Origin: Puccinia triticina
Taxonomy: Eukaryota; Basidiomycota; Pucciniomycetes; Pucciniales; Pucciniaceae
Assembly (NCBI RefSeq): GCF_026914185.1
Contig: NC_070570.1
Coordinates: 992,001 to 1,056,000 of the forward strand
Reading direction: 5' to 3'
Length of the DNA stretch: 64,000 nt
Shown here one piece after another: positions 22,894 to 34,210 of this stretch. Made by a program: the position numbers and the translations under genes. The notes under the pieces are model-generated. The model ran no database searches and was not told the origin of the DNA. It saw only the letters and a program-made list of their open reading frames with translations. The first letter of the stretch is position 1, and each line of letters begins with the position of its first letter.

Positions 22894-25800
22894 ATGGACG
22901 CCAAATCACCAATCATGACCACTACTAACCAGAACAGCCCTCAAAACAAGAAAATCGATTCTTCCAGCAAGGACCCTGCTCAAACAGTCGTAAAAGAAAT
23001 CGGATTCGATCGTGATCACGCTGTTTATCTCAAAACCACCATCAAAGCTATTCCCTTGTTATCCGAGGATAATTATACCGATTGGAGGTTCTGCGTCAAT
23101 AACTTACTCAAGCTTTTAGGACTAGCTCTTCGCATCAAGGATCCCAATGGTGTTCTTACCGATCTTGAGAACACAAGACTAGTCGCTGTCCTTATGGCAA
23201 AGCTAGATACTACCACGCGCATGAATGTGGTCACTCCTCTCAACAAGAGAAAGGCTAAGGAAATTTGGAAGGCAATCGTTAATCACTTTGCTTCTACTCA
23301 ACAAGCCAATCAAAACCGAGTCAAACAGGAGTTTGACCAGCTTCCCTTCGATTCTAACGACATTTTGGGTTCAATAACGCGCATCAAAGTCTGTATCAAT
23401 CGAATGTATGAAGTTGGAGTCGAATTGCCTCAAGACATCATTGCCTACGACATTATCAAAAAACTTCCAGTTTCACTCAATCACATTTCTCATTGCATTA
23501 CTCACAATAATACGCCTATCACACCTGCGCTAGTTTATGAGCACCTCCAAATCTGTGCTCTCAATCCCAAGCCGGTGTCTCATTCTTCAACAGCCTCCGT
23601 CGGACCTTCCGTCATTTCGTTGTTCACCGATCCTTTGAAAAGATGCAAGAAGGATTGTCATAACACTCTCTCGGATCATACGATCGCAAAGTGCTGGATG
23701 CTTCATCCAGGTCAAAGACCAAAGGTGGCTCAAAATCCTCCGGTCAAATCTAGTGTCAGCAGTTTCCATTCCTTTGTTTCTCCACCGTCTACTACCTTCT
23801 TACTAGACTCCGGAGCCTCTGCTCATATGGTGGCGAATAGGAACTTATTCTTTGCTCTTGATGTTGCAGAAGAAGGCATAGTTCATACTAGTTCAGGATC
23901 AGACACCCTAAAAATCAACGGAATCGGTTCAATCAAATTACAAAACGAATTTGGTACACTTATATAACATAAAGTGTTATTCATTCCAAATCTAGTTGTA
24001 AATCTACTATTGGTTTGTTGTCTAGTACTTCTCGGGTATCAAGCTCAATTTCACCCGAATTCCTTCAAAGTTTGTCTTGAGAATCATACTATTATGAGCG
24101 GTAATTACATTGGCAATTTGCCTTGTCTTACCTTTGCAAATAATGAACACGAGTGTCATCTGTCATCTGCCGAGCTGCTTCACAAATCTTTGGGACACAT
24201 CAGCTATCATCAATTGAGAAATAAACTGGGAATTCCGTTGAAAGTAGTTCGAGATTGCGAGTCTTGCTCAGTTGCTAAGGTGACACGAGCATCATTTCAA
24301 TCCAAGCATGCTCGGGCATCCAAACCCTTTGAAGAACTTCACATGGATCTAGTCGGACCTCTTTATCCTACATCAAGGGAGGGACATCCGTTCATTCTTA
24401 CAGTAGTTGATAGCTGTACTCGATTTTGCTCGGCATTACCGATTGTATCTAAATCCGACGTTCCAAACACCATTAAAAAGTTTGTTGATTATGAAGCGAA
24501 ACAATTTGGTTCCTATCCGTTGGTCATCCATTCTGATCGTGGAACGGAGTTTGTCAACGTTGATCTATTCAACTATTGTGAAAAAAATCTGATCAAGATG
24601 AGAACGTCAGATTCGTATATGCCTCAACAAAATGGTTTGGCTGAACGTTTCAACAGGACTATCATTGAATCTCTCCGCGCTACTCTTCAAGACTCGAACT
24701 TATCTAGAAGACTTTGGAATGAAGTAGTTAACGCGTCAACACTGGCCTTAAACCAAATCCCTTCTCACAAATCAAACAAGTCTCCATTCCTTCTTTTCAA
24801 AAATCGATCCTTACCTTTAGATTACTTTCATCCTATAGGAAACAGAGTTTCGGTTCTTATTTTACCACCTAAATCTTATTCAAAATTGATGCCGAAGGGA
24901 AAACTTGGTACATTAGTTGGATACAATGATGAACTTCAATCATGGCGTATTTTAGGAGACGATGGAAAGATGGTTCAAACTAAAAATGTTCATTTTCTGG
25001 ACTATCAATCCGCTCCGTCTCCAAACCAGAAGAGTAACGATTTCGGTTTAGAAGACGAATTGGCCAACAAACCGCTTGAACAACCGCTCCTTCAACAAAA
25101 TGAGACCAAAATTGAAATTCAACAACCCCCTAGTGAAGTTTCTGATGATTCACAAGACGAAGAATTCGTTGACGCTCAGCTTCAATCATTGGACCCTTCG
25201 CCGGTACTCACTCAAGAGTCAATTCCTGTCCCATCTGCACGCACCTTGCGTGACCGAAGCGCAAACGTTAAACCAGCAAAATATACTCATTTTACGCTTC
25301 TTTCTACTGATCCGAAAAGCTACAAGAAAGCAATGGCATCAGCTGATAAAAAGGGGTGGAGTGGAGCTGCAGATGAAGAACTTGGTAACATTGAACATCA
25401 TCAAGTATGGGAAGATGAATGGAAAGAACCGGAATCCTTTTTACAAACGCTTTGGATTTTTTGAACTAAACCGGAAACGTTGTCGGCAGCCGAGCGGAAG
25501 AAGGCACGATTGTGTATTCAGGGATCAATGCAAATTCCAGGAGTGGACTGCGGCAATACCTTTGCCCCTACTGGAAAATTCACCTCACTCCTAGTTTTAT
25601 TGACATTTGCAGTTGATAAACATCTTCCTGTACGACAATTTGATGTAAAGAGCACCTTTTTGTACGCTCCTCTAAAAGAAGATGTCTGGATCGTTACGCC
25701 GGAAAGTTCAAAAAGGAAATCTCCTTTTCTGAAGCTGAAAAAATTGCTTTATGGATTACAACAGGCTCCTGCGAATTGGTATGACACACTCACTCGTTGG

Positions 25801-26877
25801 TTTATCGAGACGGGGTTTCATCAATCGACTTCAGATCCTTGTCTCTTTATTCACAACAACAAAGTCTCCTTCATCTTTTTCCACGTCGATGATCTCATTG
25901 TCGTGGGGAAAGTCGATCAATTCGAATCAGCTTTTTTGAAACGATTTCCAAATTCTACAGCACACGATCCGGATACACTTCTGGGTATGGATTTGAATCA
26001 AACCAAAAACTCTATTACATTGTCGCAGCTAAAGCTAATTAACAAAGGTTTAAATCTAATCGGTTTGCAGGAATGTCGACCAGTAAAAACTCCCTTGTCC
26101 GTTGGTGTTCAGCTAATGGATGCGGCGGTCGGAGACCGTGAGGAGTTTGACAAGTTAAAAATCAACTATTGTTCCTTCACCGGAATGTTAAACTATTTAG
26201 CTTGTCGGACTCGTCCAGATCTTGCCGCGGCCGTATCCATTCTTTCAAGATACAACAACGCTCCAGGCCTCACTCACTGGAAGGAGGTACTTCATGTCTG
26301 GAAATATCTAAAAGGAACCGCTCATCTCTTGCTGGCTCTTTGACCGGATTCGGCTGATGTCACAAATCAGATTCAGTTCTACACGGATGCGACGTGGGCC
26401 GACGATCTCGAAACCAGACTTTCTCGATCAGGGACGATTGCATTTTGGAAATCTTGCCCAATTGCCTGGGGAAGTAAAAAACACAAAAATATTACCCTCT
26501 CCTCGACCAATGCTGAACTGAATGCTCTGTCTGACGGTGCGCAAGAAAATCGTTGGATTGCCTTCCTCATTGAAGAACTATTGCAAGACAAACTCGAACC
26601 TACAAGATTTCACGTCAACAATAAAGGTCTCGTCGACAAAATTCATCATTTTGGATCAAATTTGAAAACTAAACATCTCGATATCAAAGCTAAATGGCTA
26701 AGAGATCTGAAAAACTCAAACGAAATCGTTGTCAAACTGATACCTTCGGACAATATGGTGGCAGACACTCTAACAAAAGCGTCAAACTTAGAATCACTGG
26801 ATTTGCTCAGAGGATTATGTTTTTGTGTTCTTTTCCCATTGAATCACGGGGGGTGTTGGAATTCTGGTGCGCTCTAG
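22894..26877 (+). pseudogene. copia gag-pol polyprotein, one frame with three nonsense codons
   Basis: A single frame of 1328 codons runs from ATG 22894 to 26877. It is broken only by TAA at 23965-23967, TGA at 25462-25464 and TGA at 26341-26343. Domains in order: gag (residues 1-250) with a zinc-knuckle-like C-x3-C-x6-H-x4-C; protease with DSGASAHM at about residue 305; GAG-pre-integrase (HKSLGHISYHQLR, with CESC zinc half); integrase core with HMDLVGP, SDRGTEF and a QNGLAERFN block; reverse transcriptase with FHVDDLIVVG (catalytic Asp pair at 25888-25893); and RNase H from YTDATWADD. All three stops fit C-to-T change in CAA or CGA codons. The encoded proteins cannot be made in full without readthrough, so this copy looks dead. 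Confidence 0.93.
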
Positions 26878-27724
26878 TAGCGCTGCTTGCTTCGCCCTTG
26901 CTCTGCACCTTTTTACCAATCTGGGGTGCGCTCTAGTGGCGCTCCACGCTCTGCCTCATTCTCCGCTCTCCGCTAGTGGCGCTCCACGCTCCGCCTCATT
27001 CTCTGCTCTCCGCTGTTCCGATTCTAGAGTATGACATCATTGATGACATCATTCAGTCATGCGATGATTGTCAGCTCGATTGTTTGGGATTCCCTTCCTT
27101 CTTCGACTCGCTCCTCCCTCCCTTCCTTCTCACCATCGACAAAACACATTCTTCACACTCTTACTCACATCTCCGAGTACCCTGTCGATCCTAATAGACT
27201 TGAATGTCATCCTCAAGTCTATTAATCTTAAGCTAATAACAACTCTAGTTATTCTTCTAAAAACGCTCAACTCCTCTCTACTCCTTTCCCTTTCCGTCCT
27301 CACTTTCTCACCCGTTCGTATTTCTTTTATTCTCTTCCCTCTTCAAAATTCGGTCGATCTCAACTCCTCATAATCTTTGACATTCTTTGCTTCCGATTCC
27401 TCGACAGCTCAATCAACTCTTGTCGACATCATCGGCATACTTTCAATCAACTTCCTTCTGATTCTCATCTCCCAGAATCCTGATCATTTGGTGAGAAAAA
27501 GAACACAATCTTTCGGACCGATTCATAATGTACTAATTCTTTCCATGTTTAGCGATCCTACAGTCCTCTTTCTATAAATCCTTGTCTGGCTCTCTATTTT
27601 ATTACATATAAAATCTTCTCAACTGGTATGACTATTTTTTATTTCTTATTGTTGTTCCAATTGTTCTAACACTTGTTATTAGTTCTGGTTCTATTTTTGG
27701 CAATCTAAATCCATAGTTTTATTA
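26854..27724 (+). repeat. copia 3' LTR
   Basis: Second LTR, preceded by a short purine tract (GGGGGG at 26848-26853). Confidence 0.9.
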
Positions 27725-27729
27725 CAAGA

Positions 27730-28240
27730 CTCTCGGCGAGCGGGGATATGTATGCCTGCTCACCGAGAGATGTATACCTGCTCGCCAAGGATTTCTCTTG
27801 GCGAGGTGGGATACGTATGCCTGCTCGGCGAGTTGGGATATGTATGCCTGCTCGCCGAGGAGGTGTAAATGCACCTGCCCGCCGAGGGGCTCTCGGTGAG
27901 CAGGCTCGGCGGGCAGGTGTATGTATACCTGCTCGCCGAGAGGCTCTCGGCGAGGTGGGATCTGTATGCCTGCTTGCCAAGGATTTCTCTTGGCGAGCAG
28001 GTATACATGCACCTGCCCGCCGAGGGGCTCTTGGTGAGCAGGTATACATGCACCTGCTCGCCAAGAGTTGTCCTTCTCGGCGAGCAGGCAAGGCTCTCGG
28101 CGAGCAGGTGCATGTATACACCTGCTCTCCGAGAGGCTCCGGCGAGGTGGGATCTGTACCTGCCCGCCGAGGGGCTCTCAGCGAGCAGGTATACTTGCAC
28201 CTGCCCGCCGAGGGGCTCCCGACAAGCCATGGGCCGGTGC
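27730..28240. repeat. palindromic minisatellite, CTCGCCGAGAGCC family, right part
   Basis: Continuation of the array at 21470-21977. Units alternate CTCGCCGAG and CTCGGCGAGCAGGTATAC on both strands. It ends at the gypsy insertion site. Confidence 0.9.
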
Positions 28241-28244
28241 ACGC

Positions 28245-28334
28245 TGTAAGACTCAAAAGTGGTTGTGAAACCCTTTTGCTGAATGGAGAAGGGGATGAAG
28301 GAGGTGCAAGCTCTGCCCTTCTATACTACCAGCT

Positions 28335-28365
<31 letters not shown>

Positions 28366-29144
28366 TTAATAAGTGATAGGAGTGGTTAGCTCAAGATAAG
28401 TTTCTCATGACACAGTATAAAAAAGTTGTTATTCAGTATGTAAGAGTTGTTATATGTAAGTGAGAGGGTTGAGTGGGTACGTAAGTGTTTTGGTTGATGG
28501 GTGAGTATAAAACTTGATGAGTAATAAACTGAGGAACTACAAATGGGGGGGAAGAGAGCTCCTTATATAGACAAATGTGAGGGATTTTGGCTCCAGGGCA
28601 GCCCCTGAGTGAGGTATTCTAGCTGGCCTGGACTGTACAACATGAGGGAGTTAAGAGGGAGTGGCTGTGTACAATTTATGCAAGGGGTGCATACATGATG
28701 AGGGGCTGTGCCAGATGATGTCATAATTTATGCAAGGGGTGCATAAGCTGTGCAGGGAATGATCAGGTGATGTAATAAGACCAAACAAAGTGGAGTTAGA
28801 AGGAACTAGAATGCGGGGAACCATTCAGTTGAAGGGGCACAGCCTGCAGGGGCAGTGCTGCATGATGTCATGTACATAACAAACAAAACCAAACCTATAT
28901 ATGTAGTGGGGATAGAATGGTGCGGGGAATGTGACTTGGGGCGCCTGACAGGTGGTTGACTGGGTGCTACAGGCTGTCCAGAGGGTCTAACTTCCAGTGT
29001 AGTGGGGCTCCAGTGATGCTTCCAGTGGGGAATAGGGGTTAATTTAGCCGTGGAGTCCATTTATGGTGTCCAGTTGATGGTATCTTGAGGCCTTCTGTAT
29101 GTACATGAGAAAAACTTTTGATTTTTCACATTTTGCGTACCACA
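28245..29144 (-). repeat. gypsy 3' LTR (minus orientation)
   Basis: On the minus strand a purine tract AAGTTGGGGGAGGA (29158-29145) immediately precedes the LTR start, as expected for plus-strand DNA priming. Confidence 0.9.
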
Positions 29145-29158
29145 TCCTCCCCCAACTT
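29145..29158 (-). other. polypurine tract of the gypsy element
   Basis: AAGTTGGGGGAGGA on the minus strand abuts the 3' LTR. Two further copies of AAGTTGGGGGAGG lie internally at 31863-31851 and 32131-32119. Confidence 0.8.
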
Positions 29159-30128
29159 ATTGTCTGTCCCCAGACAATTCCGCTGTGAAGAGGGCCGTAT
29201 CTTGAAGATTTAAGCTTGAAGGTTGATATGTATATCTGTGTTTTTTCCAGAATCCTTGAAAAGTTGGCGGCCAGACGTCTTCCTGATACCGTGGGCTGAG
29301 AAGCTTTGTGGAGTAAAAATGGCCAAAATTGACTTTTGTCACTTTTTGGGATTTTTACTTGAAGAGAAATTTGCTGTCATCAAGGGGTCCAAAAATGCTG
29401 CTTGCAGCCGCGCAGTAGTGTTTGCTGTGTTGTCGTGGGGTCGCAGCGGCCGCAGCAGTCGCGCTGGGCTTTGTGTAGTGCGCGTGCTTTGATCCGCGCG
29501 GCCTTGGTGTCAAGTAGCAATCGGGGGCCCGTTACCCATCCTCCTCGTCCGAGTTCAGAGCTCAGGGCTCTCGGATCACGCCGCAGCTCCGTGTTTGGTT
29601 CCAGTCCGACCGGAGGTGGAGTTACCTCGGCGGCAAGGTAACTCAGTCACCTCTATTCAACCACCCGCCGCCATCAATATTTCGACTCAACTGCTGACTT
29701 CGCCAACCGCATACCGCCGCCTCCGCCTGTCAGACTCGGCCGTCGTGCTCGGTCCTGCATCTGAAGCCAAGTTGTTTGTACATGGAAACGGCCTCCGGTT
29801 TCTTCTGCCGCTGTCAATCTGAATAGCCGGTGCCGATAGCACCACCAAGGTACGTCATATTCGTTCCTCGTTTGTCATGACTCAGCTGGATATGAGCACC
29901 CAACTGAGTCATCTGAATAGATCCTTCTGGCTGACATGGCCAGGCCGGGTTGTTTGGATCATGCCCGATATCATTGGCGATGCGTTTGGTCCATTGACCT
30001 TGGCGATACCTCGGCGAGTCGTAGTCAAAGGAGCTGGTTGATGGGCAAGGCCTCCCATTTTTCAAGCCAGGCTGGTGAGTTCCTTGATATCGCGGGGTAT
30101 AGACCAGAGTGCCTGCCCTCCTGGAGAA
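29159..30128. other. non-coding part of the gypsy 3' region
   Basis: No coding region was established. It lies between the polypurine tract and the TATA box of the opposite-strand gene, so its 3' part is probably that gene's promoter. Confidence 0.4.
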
Positions 30129-30136
30129 TATAAAAA
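30129..30136 (+). promoter_or_regulatory. TATA box of the antisense gene
   Basis: TATAAAAA lies 86 bp upstream of the first ATG (30215) of the spliced plus-strand gene, with a pyrimidine-rich stretch in between. Confidence 0.65.
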
Positions 30137-30214
30137 GAGGCTCATTCGCTTTTGTTTTTAGAGCATCTCATCACCTTCATTCCATTGTCCTCTTCAGTAC
30201 TTTCGATAGCAAAG

Positions 30215-31470
30215 ATGATTTCCCCTTCTAGACGAGCTTCGTATCCTTATAGCTTACGCCCTCGGGCGACTTCCGCGACAAATCGAGTGAGTTTGACGTT
30301 TGAAGAGCTCCTTGATCGAGCTAAATTGAAGAGTTTTTATTTGTTCTTCATCTAGGGCGCTTCCCCACCCCGAAGTTCTACCATAATCGCAAGAAACCTG
30401 TTCAATCATCATCCGTTAGTGCAGTCATCACTGGTAAGTGACTGCCTTCAGGAGTACCCATTGCTGGTGGGTGTATGCTGATAGTTTGTTTAGCCTGGGT
30501 CTGAGGATGCGCTCGAGCCTCATTCACCCTCCTCGCCCGATCGAATGGAATGGGCCAGGGAGCGTATGGATTTCCATTCTCGCCCAATAGATCCCTCAAT
30601 GCGTCGTTCCGAGTCCCCGGCGGCTCGTCGTCCGTTTGTCGTGGGTGATTCCGCGATTAACACCCTGGAGACCGTAAGCAGCTGACTTGTGTTTGTTGTT
30701 GATGATCCTGTATGGGCTGACTAATGTTTACAGCTTTTGGATTCACCCAACATAAATCAGGCCCCCCAGAATGGTGGCTCCTCTATAGCAGGTGCTCCCG
30801 CGATACCAGCAGAGTTGGTTGGTTCGCCCCCACGCTTCCGGGCTCCCACGCCGTTCCCTGTGGATTCTTCTGAAGTGGCCGGGCCAGGCCTGGCCTCGCC
30901 CGAATATTGTCCTCGCAGTCCTGGATGGCGTCCCTCGGGTAACTCACTGGTTTATCAGCCGGCATCCACAGATGTTCTCCAATCTCCGGTAAGCTACTGC
31001 TTTGTTTTCCCTGATACCCCTGCTTCAAGACTGACAAGTTCGCTTGCCAGGGCTTATCCTTGAACCGAGTCATTTTTGATGATAGCTGGGCTGACCCCGC
31101 ATCTTGGATGCGGAACCCCGTCGTCCATGCTCCTCTCGTCGATCTTCAACCCATCGAGGTTGATCCTTTGGTATTGAACAACATTCGCGCTAGTCCTGAA
31201 GTCGTTCCAATTGATACAAGGTCCAATACCAAAAATAACAATCCTGCTAGTGAAGATCACCATAGCAACCCGGATTTCCCGCGAATTCCGTCCCCTATCC
31301 ATTGTGGGGACTACAGTATCACTGAGTTACCTTTCTTACAACCACATCAGATTGGGGCTCTCTTAACCCGCGATGTAGGTCAAGCCCCGCCGCACACCGC
31401 TGTCGAACCCGCTGCCTTGTTTCATATGTATACTAGCTTCGTCAAGGGCTTTATCACCTACTCAAATTGA
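30215..31470 (+). CDS. spliced antisense gene of unknown function inside the gypsy element
   Basis: Five exons on the plus strand, 30215-30286, 30356-30433, 30494-30673, 30734-30988 and 31051-31470, have clean GT-AG borders and all introns are phase 0 (69, 60, 60 and 62 bp). They give 334 residues to a TGA at 31468-31470. The same frame continues in protein-like sequence (FDHLERVALFQHWGRRYLEG) to TAA at 31576-31578, so the TGA may be a CGA-to-TGA nonsense change truncating a 370-residue product. The N-terminus is basic and Ser/Pro/Arg-rich; the middle is Pro-rich; exon 5 has a folded-looking block (FDDSWADPASWMRNPVVHAPL). No signal peptide or membrane segment is seen. It runs opposite to gag-pol, between pol and the 3' LTR. 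I do not recognise it; a captured host gene or an accessory antisense ORF are both possible. Confidence 0.7.
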
Positions 31471-31850
31471 AGCCCGTCCATTAGCGAATTTGACCATCTT
31501 GAACGCGTCGCCCTTTTTCAGCACTGGGGCCGTCGATACCTTGAAGGCGACTACAGTCTTTGCCAAAATCACTACTAAAAGATGTTAGTATTATTATTAT
31601 ACTATTTGTTTTCTTGTGATTGTACTAAGTTGTTTGAGTTTCCAGTGCCTATGTCGAGTTCTTCCCCGGGGTAAAATCACCATAAAAGAAAAAAAATCGA
31701 TAGATAATAGTAAAGCTAAAAAAAATCATATAAGGATAAAAAAATGTTTTGTTTCTTTTTATTTTTTTATTTTTTTTGTAAAGTATCTATTTTTATTTTA
31801 TTTATTTTATCTTTTATGTTATGTTAGTCTGAAATGAATCCCTCAACACC

Positions 31851-32131
31851 CCTCCCCCAACTTAAAAGGTTGTCCTCAACCTCTTGAGAGAAAGGTAAGT
31901 GTTTGTAAGAGAAAAAAAGGTGAGCCTTTTTTTTTTTTTTTCTTTTTTTTTTTGAGAGAGAATTTTTATGAAGAACAGAGATGCAGAAATAGATGAGTGT
32001 GAGTCTTGAAAGATTGACCTGGGTAAGCAAAAGTGACCAGAGAAAGCTGGGGAGAGGTTTGTTTTTTTATTTATTTCATTCTATTTTAAATGAGTGAATA
32101 TTTTTAAGGAAAGTGGATCCTCCCCCAACTT
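31851..32131 (-). other. two internal polypurine-tract copies
   Basis: AAGTTGGGGGAGG occurs at 31863-31851 and again at 32131-32119 (minus strand), just downstream of the pol stop. It matches the tract at the 3' LTR. Confidence 0.75.
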
Positions 32132-32149
32132 TTTTATGAAAAAGAATAA

Positions 32150-32650
32150 TTAATGTTTGTGTTGTATGAACGGTTTAGTCTCCTGCCCAGGAGATAGATC
32201 AAAGTTGGAATTGTTGGCCAGCTCATTGTCAGAGTCTTCAGGTGGGTTATCTTCCAAGCTGTCCTCTTCCTCTGATGAATCTGGTTGATCTGGATCCTTG
32301 TCTTGTCGAATTTCTTCAAGTTCCCGTCCATGAGGATAAAACCGTTTGATATGGGAAGCTGCGTAAGCCCTTTTAAGTTCTACACCATCCAATTCCTCCA
32401 AGATATAAGATCCTTTTGGTAATTGTTTGGTAATTCTAAATGGCCCATTCCATCGATTTGCAAAAAGTTTTCCCCATTGGTCTTCCAAACTCTTATTATA
32501 GATTAGAACCAATTCTCCAGGTTTCAGAGGTTTTTGAAGTCGTGCTGCCATCTTTCTATCCCAGTACCGGATAGAAGATTCCCTTACTTTCATCAGTTTT
32601 TCGTGAGCTATCACTAGAATTTCTTCCCGTTGTAGGGACTCTTGTGGGAC
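32150..32650 (-). pseudogene. gypsy integrase C-terminus with GPY/F module (separated from pol by insertion)
   Basis: The minus-strand frame reads QREEILVIAHEKLMKVRESSIRYWDRKMA and then the GPY/F-type module FANRWNGPFRITKQLPKGSYILEELDG. It ends in an acidic tail rich in Glu/Asp/Ser. This is the C-terminal DNA-binding part of a gypsy integrase. It is split from the catalytic core (ending near 34211) by a 1.55-kb insertion. No chromodomain is visible. Confidence 0.85.
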
Positions 32651-32654
32651 ACTT

Positions 32655-34210
32655 AAATGTTTATTTGGTGAAAATATCCTCTGAGGGGGAAATAAATTGC
32701 TAATAGGTTGAAAGGCTATTACAACTTACGGGTGGTTTGAAAGACCTGCCCCTCTAATGGTACTATGCAAATAACTAAGAGTCTTGTAATCAATATTTAT
32801 AAAGATGTGGCTGATTCCAAGATAGATCTTACTTTTGTATAGTAATCTCTATCAGACCTAGATTCCTCAAATCACTATTCTTGCAGATCTGTTACAACTT
32901 CTGATGCTGGAGGGATAATGTAATCCAGTGGGATCAATTATGTAAAATACAATTGTTGTTGATGTTGGGTTGTTGATGAGAAGGTTGGTAATGATCTCTT
33001 CCTTAAGCAATCTCTTGATAAGGCACTTTAATCAATACTAGAGCTCCTGGTTGCTACTACACTACTACTACTTGTTATAATTGTTGTTGATGAAGTTGGT
33101 AATAATCTCTTCCTTAACAATCTCTTGATAAGGCACTTTAATTACTACTAGAGCTCCTGACTACTACTACTACTACTACTGACTCAAACTTAACACTACC
33201 ACTACCACTACCACTACCACTAAAATACCACTAAACTACCACTGTAACTAAACTAACCACTGTGACCAAACCTCTGTAGGCTGATGGGGAAAAGATCTGA
33301 TGAGGGGGGGAAAGAGGCCTCCTTATATATTGAAGGGTGAGGGAATTTAGCTCCAGGGGAACTCCTTGTGAGGGCTATTTTCTGCAGGGGATATCAGTTG
33401 CACAGCAAGATATGCATGTGTTGCACTGCCTGCCAAACAATTAGGTAATGGATTCTGCAGGAGGGGATATCAGTTGCACAGCAATATATGCATGTGTTGC
33501 ACTGCCTGCCAAAGAATGATGTAATTGATTCTGCAGGCAGGCTCCTTGAACACCTTATCTGCCTGCATATGCTGCACTGCATGATATCATGTGTTGCTAG
33601 GTGACCCAAACAACCTTCCGTAACCTACCATATGCCTGCATGTCCAGCTGTTGCCTTCTTCCATCCAGAATATTGGGGGTCAAAGCCTCTCCTCCCACCT
33701 TGCTCCATCCTTCCTTCTTCCTCCTCCCTAATTAATACTTACATCCATATCCCATCATACTGAATCCTAGACCCTTATAAAGTAATATACCACCCTTATA
33801 AAGATAATATACCCTTACACAAGTAATATACCCTTATAACACTGCCTTACTTGATACACCACACCATCCTCCCTTCCATTCCTGGTTGAGACATGTGCTC
33901 CCAATACCTTCCACCTCTTCTATTGATAACATCCTTCCACCTCCCTGCCATCCTACCTAGTCATGGTCCTCTATTCCATCCCTGATCACGCCGTCCATCC
34001 TACATGATCCTAGTCTGCCGTTCCGTCCGTGCTAACACTATCCCTCATCCATCTGTCTGTATCTGTAATGAATCCATTCCTCCCATCAACACATACACTG
34101 CTTGTATTATATATAACTTCCTCCTCTTATAATGAATGATAGCTGTATCTATGCTGTCTCAATACCTCTGCAATGTGCTTTTGGCATTGTCACGCCAATG
34201 GAGCACCACA
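32655..34210 (+). mobile_element. solo-LTR-like insertion inside gypsy pol
   Basis: About 1.55 kb of non-coding sequence interrupts the integrase between ...TKQLERR and VPQESLQREEI. On the plus strand it ends GCACCACA, like the host gypsy LTR (GTACCACA). Near 33310-33370 it shares the LTR's CTCCTTATATA...GTGAGGGAxTTxxGCTCCAGGG region, so it is probably a solo LTR of a related gypsy. Two internal direct duplications occur: 32985-33055 with 33085-33165, and 33376-33446 with 33452-33530. No clear target duplication was found and the left border is approximate. Confidence 0.6.

Larger units (their letters stand above)
21978..27724 (+). mobile_element. Ty1/copia LTR retrotransposon with CAAGA target duplication
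   Basis: Two LTRs of 870 and 871 bp (21978-22847 and 26854-27724) flank one long reading frame. The 5-bp duplication CAAGA (21973-21977 and 27725-27729) marks the insertion inside the palindromic array. The LTRs differ at roughly 20 positions, mostly C/T or G/A transitions, so the insertion is not recent. Domain order gag-PR-INT-RT-RH is that of copia elements. Confidence 0.95.

Noticed and set aside
27748..28353. 201-codon open frame and overlapping frames on both strands
   Set aside because: Produced by the palindromic repeat array; the frame crosses into the gypsy LTR.
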